Shown here one piece after another: positions 17,269-26,250 of a DNA stretch of 64,000 nt. The DNA is from CAZAQB01 sp964487155 (GTDB taxonomy: Bacteria; Pseudomonadota; Gammaproteobacteria; Nitrococcales; Nitrococcaceae), in the NCBI GenBank assembly GCA_964487155.1, contig CAZAQB010000002.1, positions 1 to 64,000 on the forward strand. The letters are read 5' to 3'. The notes below the pieces were generated by a model. It searched no databases. It was not told the DNA's origin and saw only the letters and a list, made by a program, of their open reading frames with translations. The position numbers and the translations under genes were made by a program. Position 1 is the first letter of the stretch. Each line of letters opens with the position of its first letter.

Positions 17269-18516
17269 CTACCAGCCCAGCCAGTCGTCCCGGCGGCGCA
17301 GCTCGATGGTGGCGACGCGCTCGAAGTCGTAATCGCCGCCGTTCCACTGGTTCTGGTAGACCTTCACCGTGGTGGTGCCGCGATGGTTCTCGGCGGTCCA
17401 GGTATGGGGCAGGCAGATTCCTTCCAGGCCCTCCGGCACGTGCCCCTGCATGCTCTCCAGGCCGGCCTTCACGCTGGGGCCGGTGATCTCGCCGCCCTCC
17501 ACCGCCCGGCGCATGGCGTCGCGCATGAAGAACACCGAGCACACGCCGCGCAGGTAGTGCACTGCCCGGGCCCGGTCGCCGCTGGGGTCCGACATCTTCG
17601 ACACGGCGCGAACCGTAGCCATGCCGGGTACATCGTCGCCCCAGACCGCGGCGCCCACCGGGAACACGATGCCGGCGCCGGCCTCGCCCGCGGCCTCCAC
17701 GGCCTCCTCGTCGAAGCCCCAGACATTGGTCACGAACTGGGTCTCGACGCCCACCGTGGCGCAGGACCTGAGCAGCGAGATGTTGGAGCCGGAGGTATTG
17801 GCGAGATACGCGTAATCCGCCCCGGAATCCTTCAGGGACAGGCACTGGGCCTTGGCGTCACCGGGCTTCAGCGAGTAGATGATGGGCGTCAGCACGTCGA
17901 AGCCCTGCTCCTCGGCGTAGGCCGCGCAGGCCGCCTTGGGGGCGTTGGGGTAGGGGTGGTTGTCGCCCATGTGCACGAAGGCCGGCTTGCCGCTCATGCC
18001 CTTGGATACCCAGTCCTGCTTGGCCCAGGCCACCATGGCCCGGCAGCCGTCGGAGTAGGACGGGCCGTAGAAGAAATTGTAGGGGGCCGGCGCCTTGGTG
18101 TGGGGGGACTTGCCGGTGGGATCGGTGAGATGGCCGGAATAGGACGCCGACATATAGACGATCTCGTCCCGGGCGACGAACTTCACCAGGGCTTCGGTAT
18201 CCGCCGTGCCCCAGCCCTGGATGACCACCGGCTCCAGCTGGGACTTCCATTTCTTGTAGGTGGCGATGGCCCGGGGGGCGGCGTAGGAGTAGTCCACCGT
18301 GTCGCGCTCGATGGCTCGGCCGTCAATGCCGCCCTCCTTGTTGATGTAGTCGATGGCGTCCTCGACGCCCTGGCCGTAGACCTTGCCCACCGCCGAGGTG
18401 GGACCGGTGTAGGCGGCCAGGTGGCCGACCGGGATGGCATCCGCGGCGAGCGCCGCGGCGGCGGACGCTCCCAGTGCGGCACAGGTGAGCACAGCGGTAA
18501 GCGAGTTGCGCAGCAT
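17269..18516 (-). CDS. periplasmic substrate-binding protein of the branched-chain-type ABC transporter
   Basis: A 415-residue secreted receptor of the type I periplasmic binding fold. The first 22 residues (MLRNSLTAVLTCAALGASAA) are a Sec signal peptide with cleavage near ALAADAIPVG. GHLAAYTGPTSAVGKVYGQG is the first ligand-binding loop of LivK-like proteins, and GWGTADTEALVKFVARDEI follows. The length (about 393 mature) exceeds amino-acid receptors (about 345) and fits receptors next to acyl-CoA synthetases that are suspected to bind aromatic or aliphatic acids. GGAGGAG before the ATG at 18516 fixes the start. The encoding order livH-livM-receptor-livF is characteristic of that subgroup. 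Confidence 0.5.
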   Translation of the reverse strand: MLRNSLTAVLTCAALGASAAAALAADAIPVGHLAAYTGPTSAVGKVYGQGVEDAIDYINKEGGIDGRAIERDTVDYSYAAPRAIATYKKWKSQLEPVVIQGWGTADTEALVKFVARDEIVYMSASYSGHLTDPTGKSPHTKAPAPYNFFYGPSYSDGCRAMVAWAKQDWVSKGMSGKPAFVHMGDNHPYPNAPKAACAAYAEEQGFDVLTPIIYSLKPGDAKAQCLSLKDSGADYAYLANTSGSNISLLRSCATVGVETQFVTNVWGFDEEAVEAAGEAGAGIVFPVGAAVWGDDVPGMATVRAVSKMSDPSGDRARAVHYLRGVCSVFFMRDAMRRAVEGGEITGPSVKAGLESMQGHVPEGLEGICLPHTWTAENHRGTTTVKVYQNQWNGGDYDFERVATIELRRRDDWLGW

Positions 18517-18593
18517 GGGTCTGTCTCCTCCGGGTACCTGTCTTGGTACTTGGTCTTGTGCGCCTGTCACAGGCGCCTTGAGTCCCGCCCCGC

Positions 18594-19658
18594 TCAGTAG
18601 GAGAACGGGTACAGCTTCCAGTAAGCCTTGATCAGCCTCCAGCGGTGAGCCAGGCCATCGGGCTCGAAGATCAGGAACAGGATGATGGCGAGCCCGATGG
18701 CCATCTCTCGAATGTAGGCCAGTCCCTGGCTGATGCCCGGAACCACATCCCCCACCAGGTCCACGCTGCCGGCCATGACCTCGGGCAGCAGCACCATGAA
18801 GGCGGTGCCCAGCAGGGTGCCCATCACCGAACCCAGGCCGCCGATGATGATCATGGCCAGGAACTGGATGGACAGCAGGATGGTGAATCCCTCGGCGGAG
18901 ACGAAGCCCAGATAGTGGGCGAACAGCGCCCCACCGACGCCGGCGTAGAACGAGGAGATGCCGAACGCCAGGATGCGGTACTTGGTCAGGTTGATGCCCA
19001 TGATCTCCGCGGACAGGTAATGGTCGCGCAGGGCGATGAAAGCGCGGCCGTCCCGGCTGCGCAGCAGGTTGGTGCCGAGCAGGAACATCACCACCACAAA
19101 GAACAGCGTGATGTAGAAAAACCGCTGGTCGGTGTCGAAGGCGTAGCCGAACAGGCTCACCGGGTCCGCCAGGGAACCGGCCACGCCGCCGGTGAACCAG
19201 TCGGCGCGGCTGAAGAAATCCTCCAGGATGAACTGCGCCGCCAGCGTGGCGATGGCCAGGTACAGGCCCTTGATGCGCCCGGCAGGGATGCCGACGATCA
19301 TGCCCACGGCGGTGGTCAGCGCGCCCGCCAGTGGGATGCAGAAGATCACCGGGATGCCGGTGGTGGCGTTGATCCAGGCCGAGGCGAAGGCGCCGAAGCC
19401 GAAGAACGCCGCGTGGCCGAGCGAGATCTGCCCGGAGAACCCCACCAGGATGTTCAGGCCCAGGGCGGCGATGCCGTAGTAGCCGATCTGGATCATCAGG
19501 TTGAGGTAGTAGGCGTTCAGGAACAGCGGGCAGGCCAGCAGCAGAGCCACCCCCGCGATGGCCGTGTAGCGCGACAGCGGCGTGGGAAAGATGGTGGTGT
19601 CGGCCTGGTAGCTGGTGCGGAACTCGCCGCAGCGCATGCTGTTGGCGCCAAGGGCCAT
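18594..19658 (-). CDS. livM: branched-chain-type ABC transporter permease LivM
   Basis: A 354-residue inner-membrane permease. It has eight to ten hydrophobic helices, and the family signature GLNILVGFSGQISLGHAAFFG near residues 65-86 (shown here as its central blocks GLNILVGFSGQ and ISLGHAAFFG). The cytoplasmic coupling region MIIIGGLGSVMGTLLGTAF is conserved with LivM. The N-terminal 30 residues precede the first helix and are longer than usual. The ATG at 19658 is used; a second ATG seven codons in is possible. It lies 29 bp after livH and shares its transcription unit. Confidence 0.5.
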   Translation of the reverse strand: MALGANSMRCGEFRTSYQADTTIFPTPLSRYTAIAGVALLLACPLFLNAYYLNLMIQIGYYGIAALGLNILVGFSGQISLGHAAFFGFGAFASAWINATTGIPVIFCIPLAGALTTAVGMIVGIPAGRIKGLYLAIATLAAQFILEDFFSRADWFTGGVAGSLADPVSLFGYAFDTDQRFFYITLFFVVVMFLLGTNLLRSRDGRAFIALRDHYLSAEIMGINLTKYRILAFGISSFYAGVGGALFAHYLGFVSAEGFTILLSIQFLAMIIIGGLGSVMGTLLGTAFMVLLPEVMAGSVDLVGDVVPGISQGLAYIREMAIGLAIILFLIFEPDGLAHRWRLIKAYWKLYPFSY

Positions 19659-19687
19659 GGTGGTCGTTCTCCCTGCCTATGGGGCTC

Positions 19688-20581
19688 TCAGATGCGCTCG
19701 ATGTTCTTGGTACCGAACAGCCCGTAGGGCTTGATCATGAGGATGATCACCAGCACGTAGAACGGCACGATCTGGTAGAGGTTGCCAAGCTGCAGCCACT
19801 GGCTGTCGACGAATTCGGCGAAGTTCTCCAGCAGCCCGATGATGAGCCCGCCGACGATGGCGCCGACGATGGAGTCCAGCCCCCCCAGAATGGTGGCCGG
19901 GAACACCTTGATGCCGAAGAACGACAGCGCCGAGGACACCCCGTTGACCATGCCGATGACCACGCCGGCCAGCGCCGAGACCATGGCCGAGATGGCCCAG
20001 GACAGGGCGAACACCTGCTTCACCGAGATGCCCAGGCTCTGGGCCACCTGCTGATCGAAGGCGGTGGCCCGCATGGCGAGCCCCATGCGCGAGTATTTGA
20101 AGAAGTAGAAGAAGCCCACCATGATCACCAGCGAGATGCCCATGGACATCAGGTAGGCCGGCTGCACCTGCAGCCCGAGGATGTTCACCGCGTCAGTCTC
20201 GAAGACCTTGGGAAAGGGCTTCACGAACTCGCCAAAGATCCAGCTCATCAGCGCCCGGAAGAAGATCGACAGGCCGATGGTGAGCATGATCACCGAGATG
20301 ATGGGCTCGCCGATCATGGGCCGCAGCACCACCACCTGGAGCAGCACGCCGAAGGCGAACATGAACGCCAGGGTGAACAGAAAACCCAGCCAGAAGGGCA
20401 TCTCCAGCCAGGTGAGCATGGCCCAGCAGGTCCAGGCGCCGACCAGCAGGAATTCCCCCTGGGCGAAGTTCACCACCTGGGTGGACTTGTAGATCAGCAC
20501 GAAGCACATGGCGACCACGCCGTAGAGCGTGCCCACGATCACGCCGTTCACCAGCAGCTGCAGCAGCAGTTCCCAGTTCAT
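19688..20581 (-). CDS. livH: branched-chain-type ABC transporter permease LivH
   Basis: A 297-residue inner-membrane permease that pairs with LivM. Diagnostic blocks are GVIVGTLYGVVAMCFVLIYK near residues 13-32 and VNFAQGEFLLVGAW, followed by the EAA-like coupling loop GGLDSIVGAIVGGLIIGLLE. The length is the family norm. The ATG at 20581 lies just after the synthetase stop (14 bp). A longer open frame exists upstream but overlaps the synthetase and has no start signals. Confidence 0.5.
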   Translation of the reverse strand: MNWELLLQLLVNGVIVGTLYGVVAMCFVLIYKSTQVVNFAQGEFLLVGAWTCWAMLTWLEMPFWLGFLFTLAFMFAFGVLLQVVVLRPMIGEPIISVIMLTIGLSIFFRALMSWIFGEFVKPFPKVFETDAVNILGLQVQPAYLMSMGISLVIMVGFFYFFKYSRMGLAMRATAFDQQVAQSLGISVKQVFALSWAISAMVSALAGVVIGMVNGVSSALSFFGIKVFPATILGGLDSIVGAIVGGLIIGLLENFAEFVDSQWLQLGNLYQIVPFYVLVIILMIKPYGLFGTKNIERI

Positions 20582-20595
20582 CGTGCAGTGTCCTC

Positions 20596-22566
20596 TCAAC
20601 CAGCGCCGGCGGCGCGTTGCGGGGTCTCGGCGGCGGCGCGCGACTCCGGGGCCAGATCCACCACCGTGAGATCGGTCTGGACGCGGGACTTGGTGCCGTC
20701 CTGGAAGGTGATCACCGTATCCACGTGCACCGAGTCGCGCTCGGAGTAGATGGCGTCGATGATCTCCCCGTATTTCTCCTGGATGACGCCCCGGCGCACC
20801 TTGCGGGTTCGGGTCAGCTCGCCGTCGTCCGGGTCCAGTTCCTTGTAGAGCAGCAGGAACTTGCGAATGCGCTGCCAGTCCGGAAGGGTGGCGTTGACCT
20901 GCTCCACCTCGTCGTGGATGAGCTGGTAGATGCGCTCGTTGGCGGACAGGTTGGTGTAGTTGGTGAACGCGATGCCGCGCTGCTCCGCCCACTTGGCGAC
21001 GATGCCGTAGCGGATACAGATCATGCTGGCAAGATAGGGCCGCTGGTGGCCGAGGATCACCGCCTCGGCGATGAACGGCGAGAACTTCAGCTTGTTCTCG
21101 ATGTACTGGGGCGAGAAGCGCACCCCGGCGGAGGTGACGGCCAGGTCCTTGATGCGGTCGATGACCACCAGATGGCCGTTGTCCGCCTTGATGTAGCCGG
21201 CGTCGCCAGTGTGCATCCAGCCGTCCCGGACATCCTTGCGGGTCTCCTCCTCGCTCTTGAAGTAACCCAGGAACATGCCGCTGTTGCGGGCGACGATCTC
21301 TCCCACCCCCTGGTCGTCGGGCTGGTCGATGCGCACCTCGGCGTTGTCGAACGGGACGCCCACGGTGTCGAAGTCGACGTCGGCGCCCCGGTGGATGGTG
21401 TAGGCGCCGGCGAGCTCGGTCTGGCCGTAGAGCTGGCGCAGGGGCACGCCCATGGCCAGGAAGAACTTGAAGGTGTCGGGGCCCAGGGCCGCCCCGCCGG
21501 TGGCGGCCGAGCGCAGGAAGGTAAAGCCCAGGCGGTCCTTGAGCGCCCGGAACAGCAGCCAGTAGGCCAGGCGCGAGGCGCCGCCGCTGCGCTCCAGCTC
21601 CTGCATGCCCAGGCGCATGCCCTGGCGGAACATGAACTGCTTAAAGCGCGAGGCGTCCATCATCCGCGCCTTGACGTCGGCGGCGATGGTCTCCCAGACA
21701 CGGGGCGCCAGCAGCACGAAATGGGGCCCGATCTCCCGCAGGTCCGCCATCATGGTCTCGGTGTCTTCGACGAAATTCACCGTCATGCGGCTGATCAGCG
21801 ACTGGGCCACGGCGTAGACCTGCTCCATGATCCAGGGCAGGGGCAGCACCGAGACGTAGTTCTCGCCGGGCAGGCGCGGGTCGGCCCGCAGGTAGGCCAG
21901 GCAGTGGTCCAGAAAGGGACCGGCCTGCATCATGGAAAGCTTCGGCTTGGAGGTGGTGCCGGAAGTGGTGATGAGCATCGCCACGTCGTCACCCCGGGTG
22001 GCGGCCACCAGGTCCCGGTAGAGATCCGGGTGCTCGGTTTCGAGCTCGGCGCCCCGGCCCATGAGCTGTTCCTGGCTGATGAGCCGGGAGTCTTCGTACT
22101 TCCGCATGCCCCGGGCGTCGTGGTAGACGATGTGGCGCACGCTGGGACACTGATCCGAGATCTCCAGGATCTTGTCCACCTGCTCCTCGTCCTCGCAGAA
22201 CACCAGGGCGCACTGGGCGTAGTCGATCAGGTAGGCCATCTCCTCGGGCAGCGAGTCCTGGTACATGCCCAGGCTCATGGCCCGCAGGGCGTGGGCGGCA
22301 AGCTCGGCATGGATCCACTCCGGGCGGTTGTTGCCGACGACGGCCACCACGTCCTCGGCGCCGATGCCGAGCGCATGCATGCCGAGCGCCAGGCGCCGGA
22401 CGGTCTCCTGCACCTGCCGCCAGGTGAAAGGATTCCAGATGCCGTATTCCTTCTCCCGCATGGCCACCTCGCCGGGCCAGTGCTCGGCGTTGAGGGCCAG
22501 CAGCTTGGGAAAGGTGTCGTAGCGGGCGACGTCGGGGTACTGGGCCTCGCCCCTTCCAGTGCTCAT
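20596..22566 (-). CDS. long-chain-type acyl-CoA synthetase (AMP-forming)
   Basis: A 656-residue ANL-superfamily ligase embedded between transporter genes. LITTSGTTSKPKLSMM is the P-loop motif, QLYGQTELAGAYTIH the adenylate motif, and DGWMHTGDAGYIKADNGHL the ribose-binding and hinge region, ending with the lysine-bearing C-terminal domain (LTRTRKVRRGVIQEKYGEII). It resembles bacterial long-chain/branched acyl-CoA ligases located in HAAT loci. It probably activates the acid imported by the neighbouring transporter. Its ATG at 22566 overlaps the livG stop by one base (TGATG), so the two are translationally coupled. The substrate is unresolved; fatty, branched or aromatic acids fit. Confidence 0.5.
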   Translation of the reverse strand: MSTGRGEAQYPDVARYDTFPKLLALNAEHWPGEVAMREKEYGIWNPFTWRQVQETVRRLALGMHALGIGAEDVVAVVGNNRPEWIHAELAAHALRAMSLGMYQDSLPEEMAYLIDYAQCALVFCEDEEQVDKILEISDQCPSVRHIVYHDARGMRKYEDSRLISQEQLMGRGAELETEHPDLYRDLVAATRGDDVAMLITTSGTTSKPKLSMMQAGPFLDHCLAYLRADPRLPGENYVSVLPLPWIMEQVYAVAQSLISRMTVNFVEDTETMMADLREIGPHFVLLAPRVWETIAADVKARMMDASRFKQFMFRQGMRLGMQELERSGGASRLAYWLLFRALKDRLGFTFLRSAATGGAALGPDTFKFFLAMGVPLRQLYGQTELAGAYTIHRGADVDFDTVGVPFDNAEVRIDQPDDQGVGEIVARNSGMFLGYFKSEEETRKDVRDGWMHTGDAGYIKADNGHLVVIDRIKDLAVTSAGVRFSPQYIENKLKFSPFIAEAVILGHQRPYLASMICIRYGIVAKWAEQRGIAFTNYTNLSANERIYQLIHDEVEQVNATLPDWQRIRKFLLLYKELDPDDGELTRTRKVRRGVIQEKYGEIIDAIYSERDSVHVDTVITFQDGTKSRVQTDLTVVDLAPESRAAAETPQRAAGAG

Positions 22567-23393
22567 CACGCCACGGTCTCCCGGTCTTGCGCCTGGTCGG
22601 TATCCGCCGTTTCCTCGCCCAGGTAGGCCTCCCGGACCCGCGGGTGGGCCATGACCTCGTCGGGTGTGCCCTCGGCGATGGTCTGGCCGAAGTCCAGCAC
22701 CATGACGCGGTTGGAGATGTCCATCACCACCGCCATGTCGTGCTCGATCATGGCCACCGTGATACCCCACTCCTCGTTGAGGTCGATGATGTAGCGGGCC
22801 ATGTCCTCCTTCTCTTCGTGGTTCATGCCCGCCATGGGTTCGTCCAGCAGCAAGAGCTTGGGCCGCAGGGCCACGGCCCGGGCCAGTTCGACCCGCTTGC
22901 GCAGGCCGTAGGAGAGCGTGCCGGCGGTGGCCTTGCGGATGTGGGTGATCTCCAGGAAATCGATGATTTCCTCGATCTCCAGGCGGTGGTCCAGCTCCTC
23001 GCGCTGAGCGCCCGAGAGCCAGTACAGGGCGCCACTGAGGAAGTTGTTCCGCAGCAGGTGGTGGCGCCCCACCATGATGTTGTCCAGCACCGTCATGTGG
23101 TTGAACAGCGCCAGGTTCTGGAAAGTGCGTCCGATGCCGCACTCGCAGCGGCGGTTGGGGCGGTAGGCGGTGATGTCTTCGCCGGCGAACAGGATCCGGC
23201 CCTGCTGCGGCTGGTAGCGCCCGGAGATGCAGTTCAGAAGGGACGTCTTGCCGGCGCCGTTGGGGCCGATGATGGAGAAGATCTCCTCGGGCCGGACGTC
23301 CATGGAAACACTGCGAAGCGCCCGCACGCCGCCGAAGGAGAGGTTCACTCCGTCCACCTGGAGCAACGGATCGCCGCTCGCCATCTCGCTCAT
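22566..23393 (-). CDS. livG: branched-chain-type ABC transporter ATP-binding protein LivG
   Basis: A 275-residue ATPase, first gene of the leftward uptake/activation unit. Walker A IIGPNGAGKTSLLNCISGRY near residues 39-58, signature LSYGLRKRVELARAVALRPK (LSYG replaces LSGG, as often in LivG), and Walker B LLLLDEPMAGMN are evident. GIGRTFQNLALFNHMTVLDN is the Q-loop block typical of LivG. The ATG at 23393 follows CGGAG; longer frames are Arg-rich upstream sequence. The LiuR-type palindrome at 23627 lies about 235 bp upstream, so this unit is probably controlled together with the liu genes. Confidence 0.5.
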   Translation of the reverse strand: MSEMASGDPLLQVDGVNLSFGGVRALRSVSMDVRPEEIFSIIGPNGAGKTSLLNCISGRYQPQQGRILFAGEDITAYRPNRRCECGIGRTFQNLALFNHMTVLDNIMVGRHHLLRNNFLSGALYWLSGAQREELDHRLEIEEIIDFLEITHIRKATAGTLSYGLRKRVELARAVALRPKLLLLDEPMAGMNHEEKEDMARYIIDLNEEWGITVAMIEHDMAVVMDISNRVMVLDFGQTIAEGTPDEVMAHPRVREAYLGEETADTDQAQDRETVA

Positions 23394-23626
23394 GTGGAAC
23401 TCCGCCGGGCCCCGGAGCCATCCGCAGGCCGTGCGTTGGATTTCCGGACGAGAAGCGTGCCGACGACACAGGCCGCAGCCCGCAGCGCCCGCCGTGGCCG
23501 GGCGCTGCCGTGTGACCTTCAGCCGGTGGGGTCCGGCCGCTCCTCCTCGTCTGCGTGGCAGCCGCGCTGCGGCCTGCCGGGCGCGCCTTCTGTGCATAGC
23601 GAGGCGTTCACCCTGAAATGGAGCTT

Positions 23627-23642
23627 ACGTTTACGTAAACGT
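23627..23642. promoter_or_regulatory. LiuR-type operator 1, upstream of livG
   Basis: A perfect 16-bp palindrome, ACGTTTACGTAAACGT, with near-symmetric flanks (TTA each side). It is the best copy of a motif found four times in 8.3 kb. On the minus strand TTAACG(17 bp)TCCATT spans it as a weak -35/-10 pair. It lies about 235 bp before livG. Confidence 0.5.
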
Positions 23643-23660
23643 TAATTCAACCCCTCTTGG

Positions 23661-23760
23661 CTGAGGACTGAGGACTGAGGACTGAGGACTGAGGAGAGCA
23701 GGATCCCGCCGGGGCAGATATCAAGCCCCCTCTTCCACTCAGTCCTCAGTCCTCAGTCCT
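23661..23760. terminator. 7-bp tandem repeat and its inverse forming a long hairpin
   Basis: Nearly five head-to-tail copies of GAGGACT (23661-23694) are followed after about 43 bp by three copies of the inverse AGTCCTC (23738-23760). The transcript could fold into a stem of more than 20 bp. It lies just after the SDR stop and before the livG promoter, so a terminator or insulator role is likely. A role as a replication-slippage repeat is equally possible. Confidence 0.5.
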
Positions 23761-23786
23761 TCCCACAGCCTCCCCGACCGCCCACG

Positions 23787-24557
23787 CTACTTCGGCCCCA
23801 TCCGGATCGCCCCGTCCAGCCGGATCACCTCGCCGTTCAGCATGGGGTTGCCGATGATGCAGGCCACCAGCTCGGCGAACTCCTCGGGCCGGCCCAGACG
23901 CGGCGGAAACGGGGTCTGCCGGCCCAGGGACTCCCGTACCTCCTCCGACAGGCCGGCCATCATGGGAGTCTCGAAGGTGCCCGGGGCGATGCTCATCACG
24001 CGGATGCCGCGGCTGGCGAGATCCCGGGCCAGAGGCAGGGTCATGCCCGCCACGCCGGCCTTGGAAGCAGCATAGGCGGCCTGGCCGATCTGGCCGTCGA
24101 AGGCCGCCACCGATGCGGTGTTCACAACCACGCCCCGCTCACCCTGGGCGTCCGGCTCGTTGGCGGCCATGGCGCGAGCCGCCAGGCGCAGCACGTTGAA
24201 GGTGCCGGTGAGATTCACCTCCACGGTGCGGCGGAAGGCCTCCAACGGGTGGGGCTCCCCCTCCCGGCCCAGCACCCGGGCCCCATGCACCACGCCGGCG
24301 CAGCTCACCACCCCGTGAAGGGCGCCAAAGACGTCCAGGGCGGAATCCACCGCGGCCTGGGCGGCGGCCTCGTCGGTGACGTCAGTGGCCTGAAAGCGGG
24401 CCGCATCCCCCAGCTCCGCGGCCAGGGCCGAACCTGCCTCCGCCGCCAGGTCCGCCAGCTGCACCCGCGCACCCCCGGCCACCAGCCGCCGTGCGGTTGC
24501 AGCCCCCAGCCCGGACCCGCCGCCGGTGACCAGAAAAGTCTTGCCTCGAATATCCAT
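23787..24557 (-). CDS. SDR-family 3-hydroxyacyl-CoA dehydrogenase (HSD17B10-like)
   Basis: A 256-residue NAD-dependent classical short-chain dehydrogenase. TGGGSGLGAATARRL near residues 13-27 is the cofactor-binding GxxxGxG, NTASVAAFDGQIGQAAYAAS carries the catalytic Ser and Tyr, and the Lys follows in YAASK. It closely resembles 3-hydroxy-2-methylbutyryl-CoA dehydrogenase, which acts in isoleucine breakdown after the hydratase step. The ATG at 24557 has GAGGAGG seven bases upstream. The gene is divergent from mmsA, and operator 2 lies between them, so one LiuR-type regulator probably controls both. A long hairpin follows its stop. Confidence 0.5.
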   Translation of the reverse strand: MDIRGKTFLVTGGGSGLGAATARRLVAGGARVQLADLAAEAGSALAAELGDAARFQATDVTDEAAAQAAVDSALDVFGALHGVVSCAGVVHGARVLGREGEPHPLEAFRRTVEVNLTGTFNVLRLAARAMAANEPDAQGERGVVVNTASVAAFDGQIGQAAYAASKAGVAGMTLPLARDLASRGIRVMSIAPGTFETPMMAGLSEEVRESLGRQTPFPPRLGRPEEFAELVACIIGNPMLNGEVIRLDGAIRMGPK

Positions 24558-24601
24558 GAATCCTCCTCGGGACGGCGCAGTCGCCGGCGCCCCGGCGAGT
24601 G

Positions 24602-24629
24602 TTGACGTTAACGTAAACGTAACTACAAT
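24602..24629 (+). promoter_or_regulatory. predicted mmsA promoter overlapping operator 2
   Basis: TTGACG (24602-24607), a 16-bp spacer and TACAAT (24624-24629) form a good sigma70-like promoter for mmsA. The LiuR-type palindrome occupies the spacer, so repressor binding would block polymerase directly. Confidence 0.5.
24605..24620. promoter_or_regulatory. LiuR-type operator 2, between the SDR gene and mmsA
   Basis: ACGTTAACGTAAACGT differs at one base from the perfect palindrome at operator 1. It lies 48 bp from the SDR start and 105 bp from mmsA, a position that can serve both divergent genes. Confidence 0.5.
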
Positions 24630-24724
24630 GACGCTGCAAGCGGCCCGCAGGGCCAAGGCCCTGGCGTACGCTCCAGGCTCCAGCACCAGCGCCGCCCCGG
24701 CGCCGAACCCAGAGGTCCCCAGTC

Positions 24725-26230
24725 ATGACCCAGAACGTGCCGGTATTCATCGACGGTCGGTTCAGCCAGAGCGAGGCGTGCGAGTGGATCGACGTCACCA
24801 ATCCCGCCAGCAACGAAGTGATCGCCCGCTGCCCGGTGACCCCCATCGACGAGATCGAGCGGGCCGTCGCTTCCGCCAAGGCGGCGCAGAGGGACTGGGC
24901 TGGCGTGGCGGTGCCGGAACGGGCGCGGCTGATGATGCGCTACCAGCACCTGCTCAAGGAGCACCACGACGACATCGCCCGCACCCTCAGCCAGGAGACC
25001 GGCAAGACCTTCGCCGACGCCAAGGGTGACGTCTGGCGGGGCATCGAGGTGGTGGAGCACGCCATGGGCGTCCCCTCTCACATCATGGGCGAGACGGTGC
25101 AGAACGTGGCTGGGGGCGTGGACACCACCAGCTGGCACCACCCCCTGGGGGTCACGGCGGGCATCACGCCGTTCAACTTCCCGGCCATGATCCCACTGTG
25201 GATGTACCCGCTGGCCATCGCCTGCGGCAACGCCATGGTGCTCAAGCCCTCGGAGCAGGACCCGCTGACCCCCATGCGCCTGGCGGAGCTGTTCGTGGAG
25301 GCCGGCGCGCCGGCCGGGCTGCTGCAGGTGGTCCACGGCCGCAAGGAGCAGGTGGACGCCCTGCTCACCCACCCGGATATCAAGGCGGTGTCCTTCGTCG
25401 GCTCCGCCCCGGTGGGCGCCCACATCTACCGCACCGCCACCGAGCACCTGAAGCGCGCCCAGTGCATGGTGGGCGCCAAGAACCACATGGTGGTGATGCC
25501 CGACGGCAACCGCCAGCAGATCGTCAACAACCTGGTGGGCGCCTCCTGCGGCGCGGCCGGCCAGCGCTGCATGGCCATCTCGGTGGCGGTGCTGGTGGGC
25601 GAGGAGACCCGCGGCCTGGTGGACGACCTGAAGGCCGCCTTGCAGGGCATCCGCCCCGGCGTGTGGGACGACGCCGACGCCGCCTTCGGCCCGCTCATCA
25701 GCAAGGCCGCCAAGGAGCGGGTGGAGAAGCTGATCGGCACCGCCGAGGGCGAAGGCGCCCGGCTGGTGCTGGACGGACGCGGCGCCACCGTGGAGGGCTA
25801 CCCGGACGGCAACTGGGTCGGCCCCACCCTGATCGACGAGGTCACCCCGGAGATGACCGTCTACCGGGAGGAGATCTTCGGGCCGGTGCTGGTGGTGATG
25901 CACGTGCCCACTCTGGACGACGCCATCGCCCTGGTGAACGCCAACCCCTACGGCAACGGCACCTCCATCTTCACCGACTCCGGAGCCGCCGCACGCAAGT
26001 ACTGCGCCGAGACCGAGGTGGGCCAGGTGGGTGTCAACATGCCCATCCCCGTGCCCCTGCCGTTCTTCTCGTTCACCGGCGGCAAGGGATCCTTCTACGG
26101 CGACCTGCACGCCTACGGCAAGCAGGCGGTGCGCTTCTACACCGAGACCAAGACCGTGATCTCGCGCTGGTTCGATAGCGACATCCCGGACGGTCACGGC
26201 GGGCCGAACATGACCATCAGCCTGCGCTGA
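24725..26230 (+). CDS. mmsA: methylmalonate-semialdehyde dehydrogenase (CoA-acylating)
   Basis: A 501-residue cytosolic ALDH-family enzyme that converts methylmalonate semialdehyde plus CoA and NAD to propionyl-CoA and CO2, the final step of valine breakdown. The start FIDGRFSQSEACEWIDVTNP and GITPFNFPAMIPLWMYP (the MMSDH-specific block) are diagnostic. The catalytic Cys is in CGAAGQRCMAIS near residue 286. PIPVPLPFFSFTGGKGSFYG near the C-terminus is also family-specific. The length equals the family norm. AGAGGT precedes the ATG. It heads the rightward valine set, and a promoter with embedded LiuR-type operator lies about 95 bp upstream. Confidence 0.5.
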   Translation: MTQNVPVFIDGRFSQSEACEWIDVTNPASNEVIARCPVTPIDEIERAVASAKAAQRDWAGVAVPERARLMMRYQHLLKEHHDDIARTLSQETGKTFADAKGDVWRGIEVVEHAMGVPSHIMGETVQNVAGGVDTTSWHHPLGVTAGITPFNFPAMIPLWMYPLAIACGNAMVLKPSEQDPLTPMRLAELFVEAGAPAGLLQVVHGRKEQVDALLTHPDIKAVSFVGSAPVGAHIYRTATEHLKRAQCMVGAKNHMVVMPDGNRQQIVNNLVGASCGAAGQRCMAISVAVLVGEETRGLVDDLKAALQGIRPGVWDDADAAFGPLISKAAKERVEKLIGTAEGEGARLVLDGRGATVEGYPDGNWVGPTLIDEVTPEMTVYREEIFGPVLVVMHVPTLDDAIALVNANPYGNGTSIFTDSGAAARKYCAETEVGQVGVNMPIPVPLPFFSFTGGKGSFYGDLHAYGKQAVRFYTETKTVISRWFDSDIPDGHGGPNMTISLR

Positions 26231-26250
26231 GCTCGGAAGGGAGAAGGTTT

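Noticed and set aside
14998..18600. 1200-codon plus-strand frame across PaaK-like ligase, livF and receptor genes
   Set aside because: Antisense to well-recognised genes, crosses a repeat element and lacks motifs.
23394..23597. N-terminal extension of LivG
   Set aside because: The extension is Arg/Ala-rich, lacks a ribosome site, and ATG 23393 with CGGAG gives the family start.
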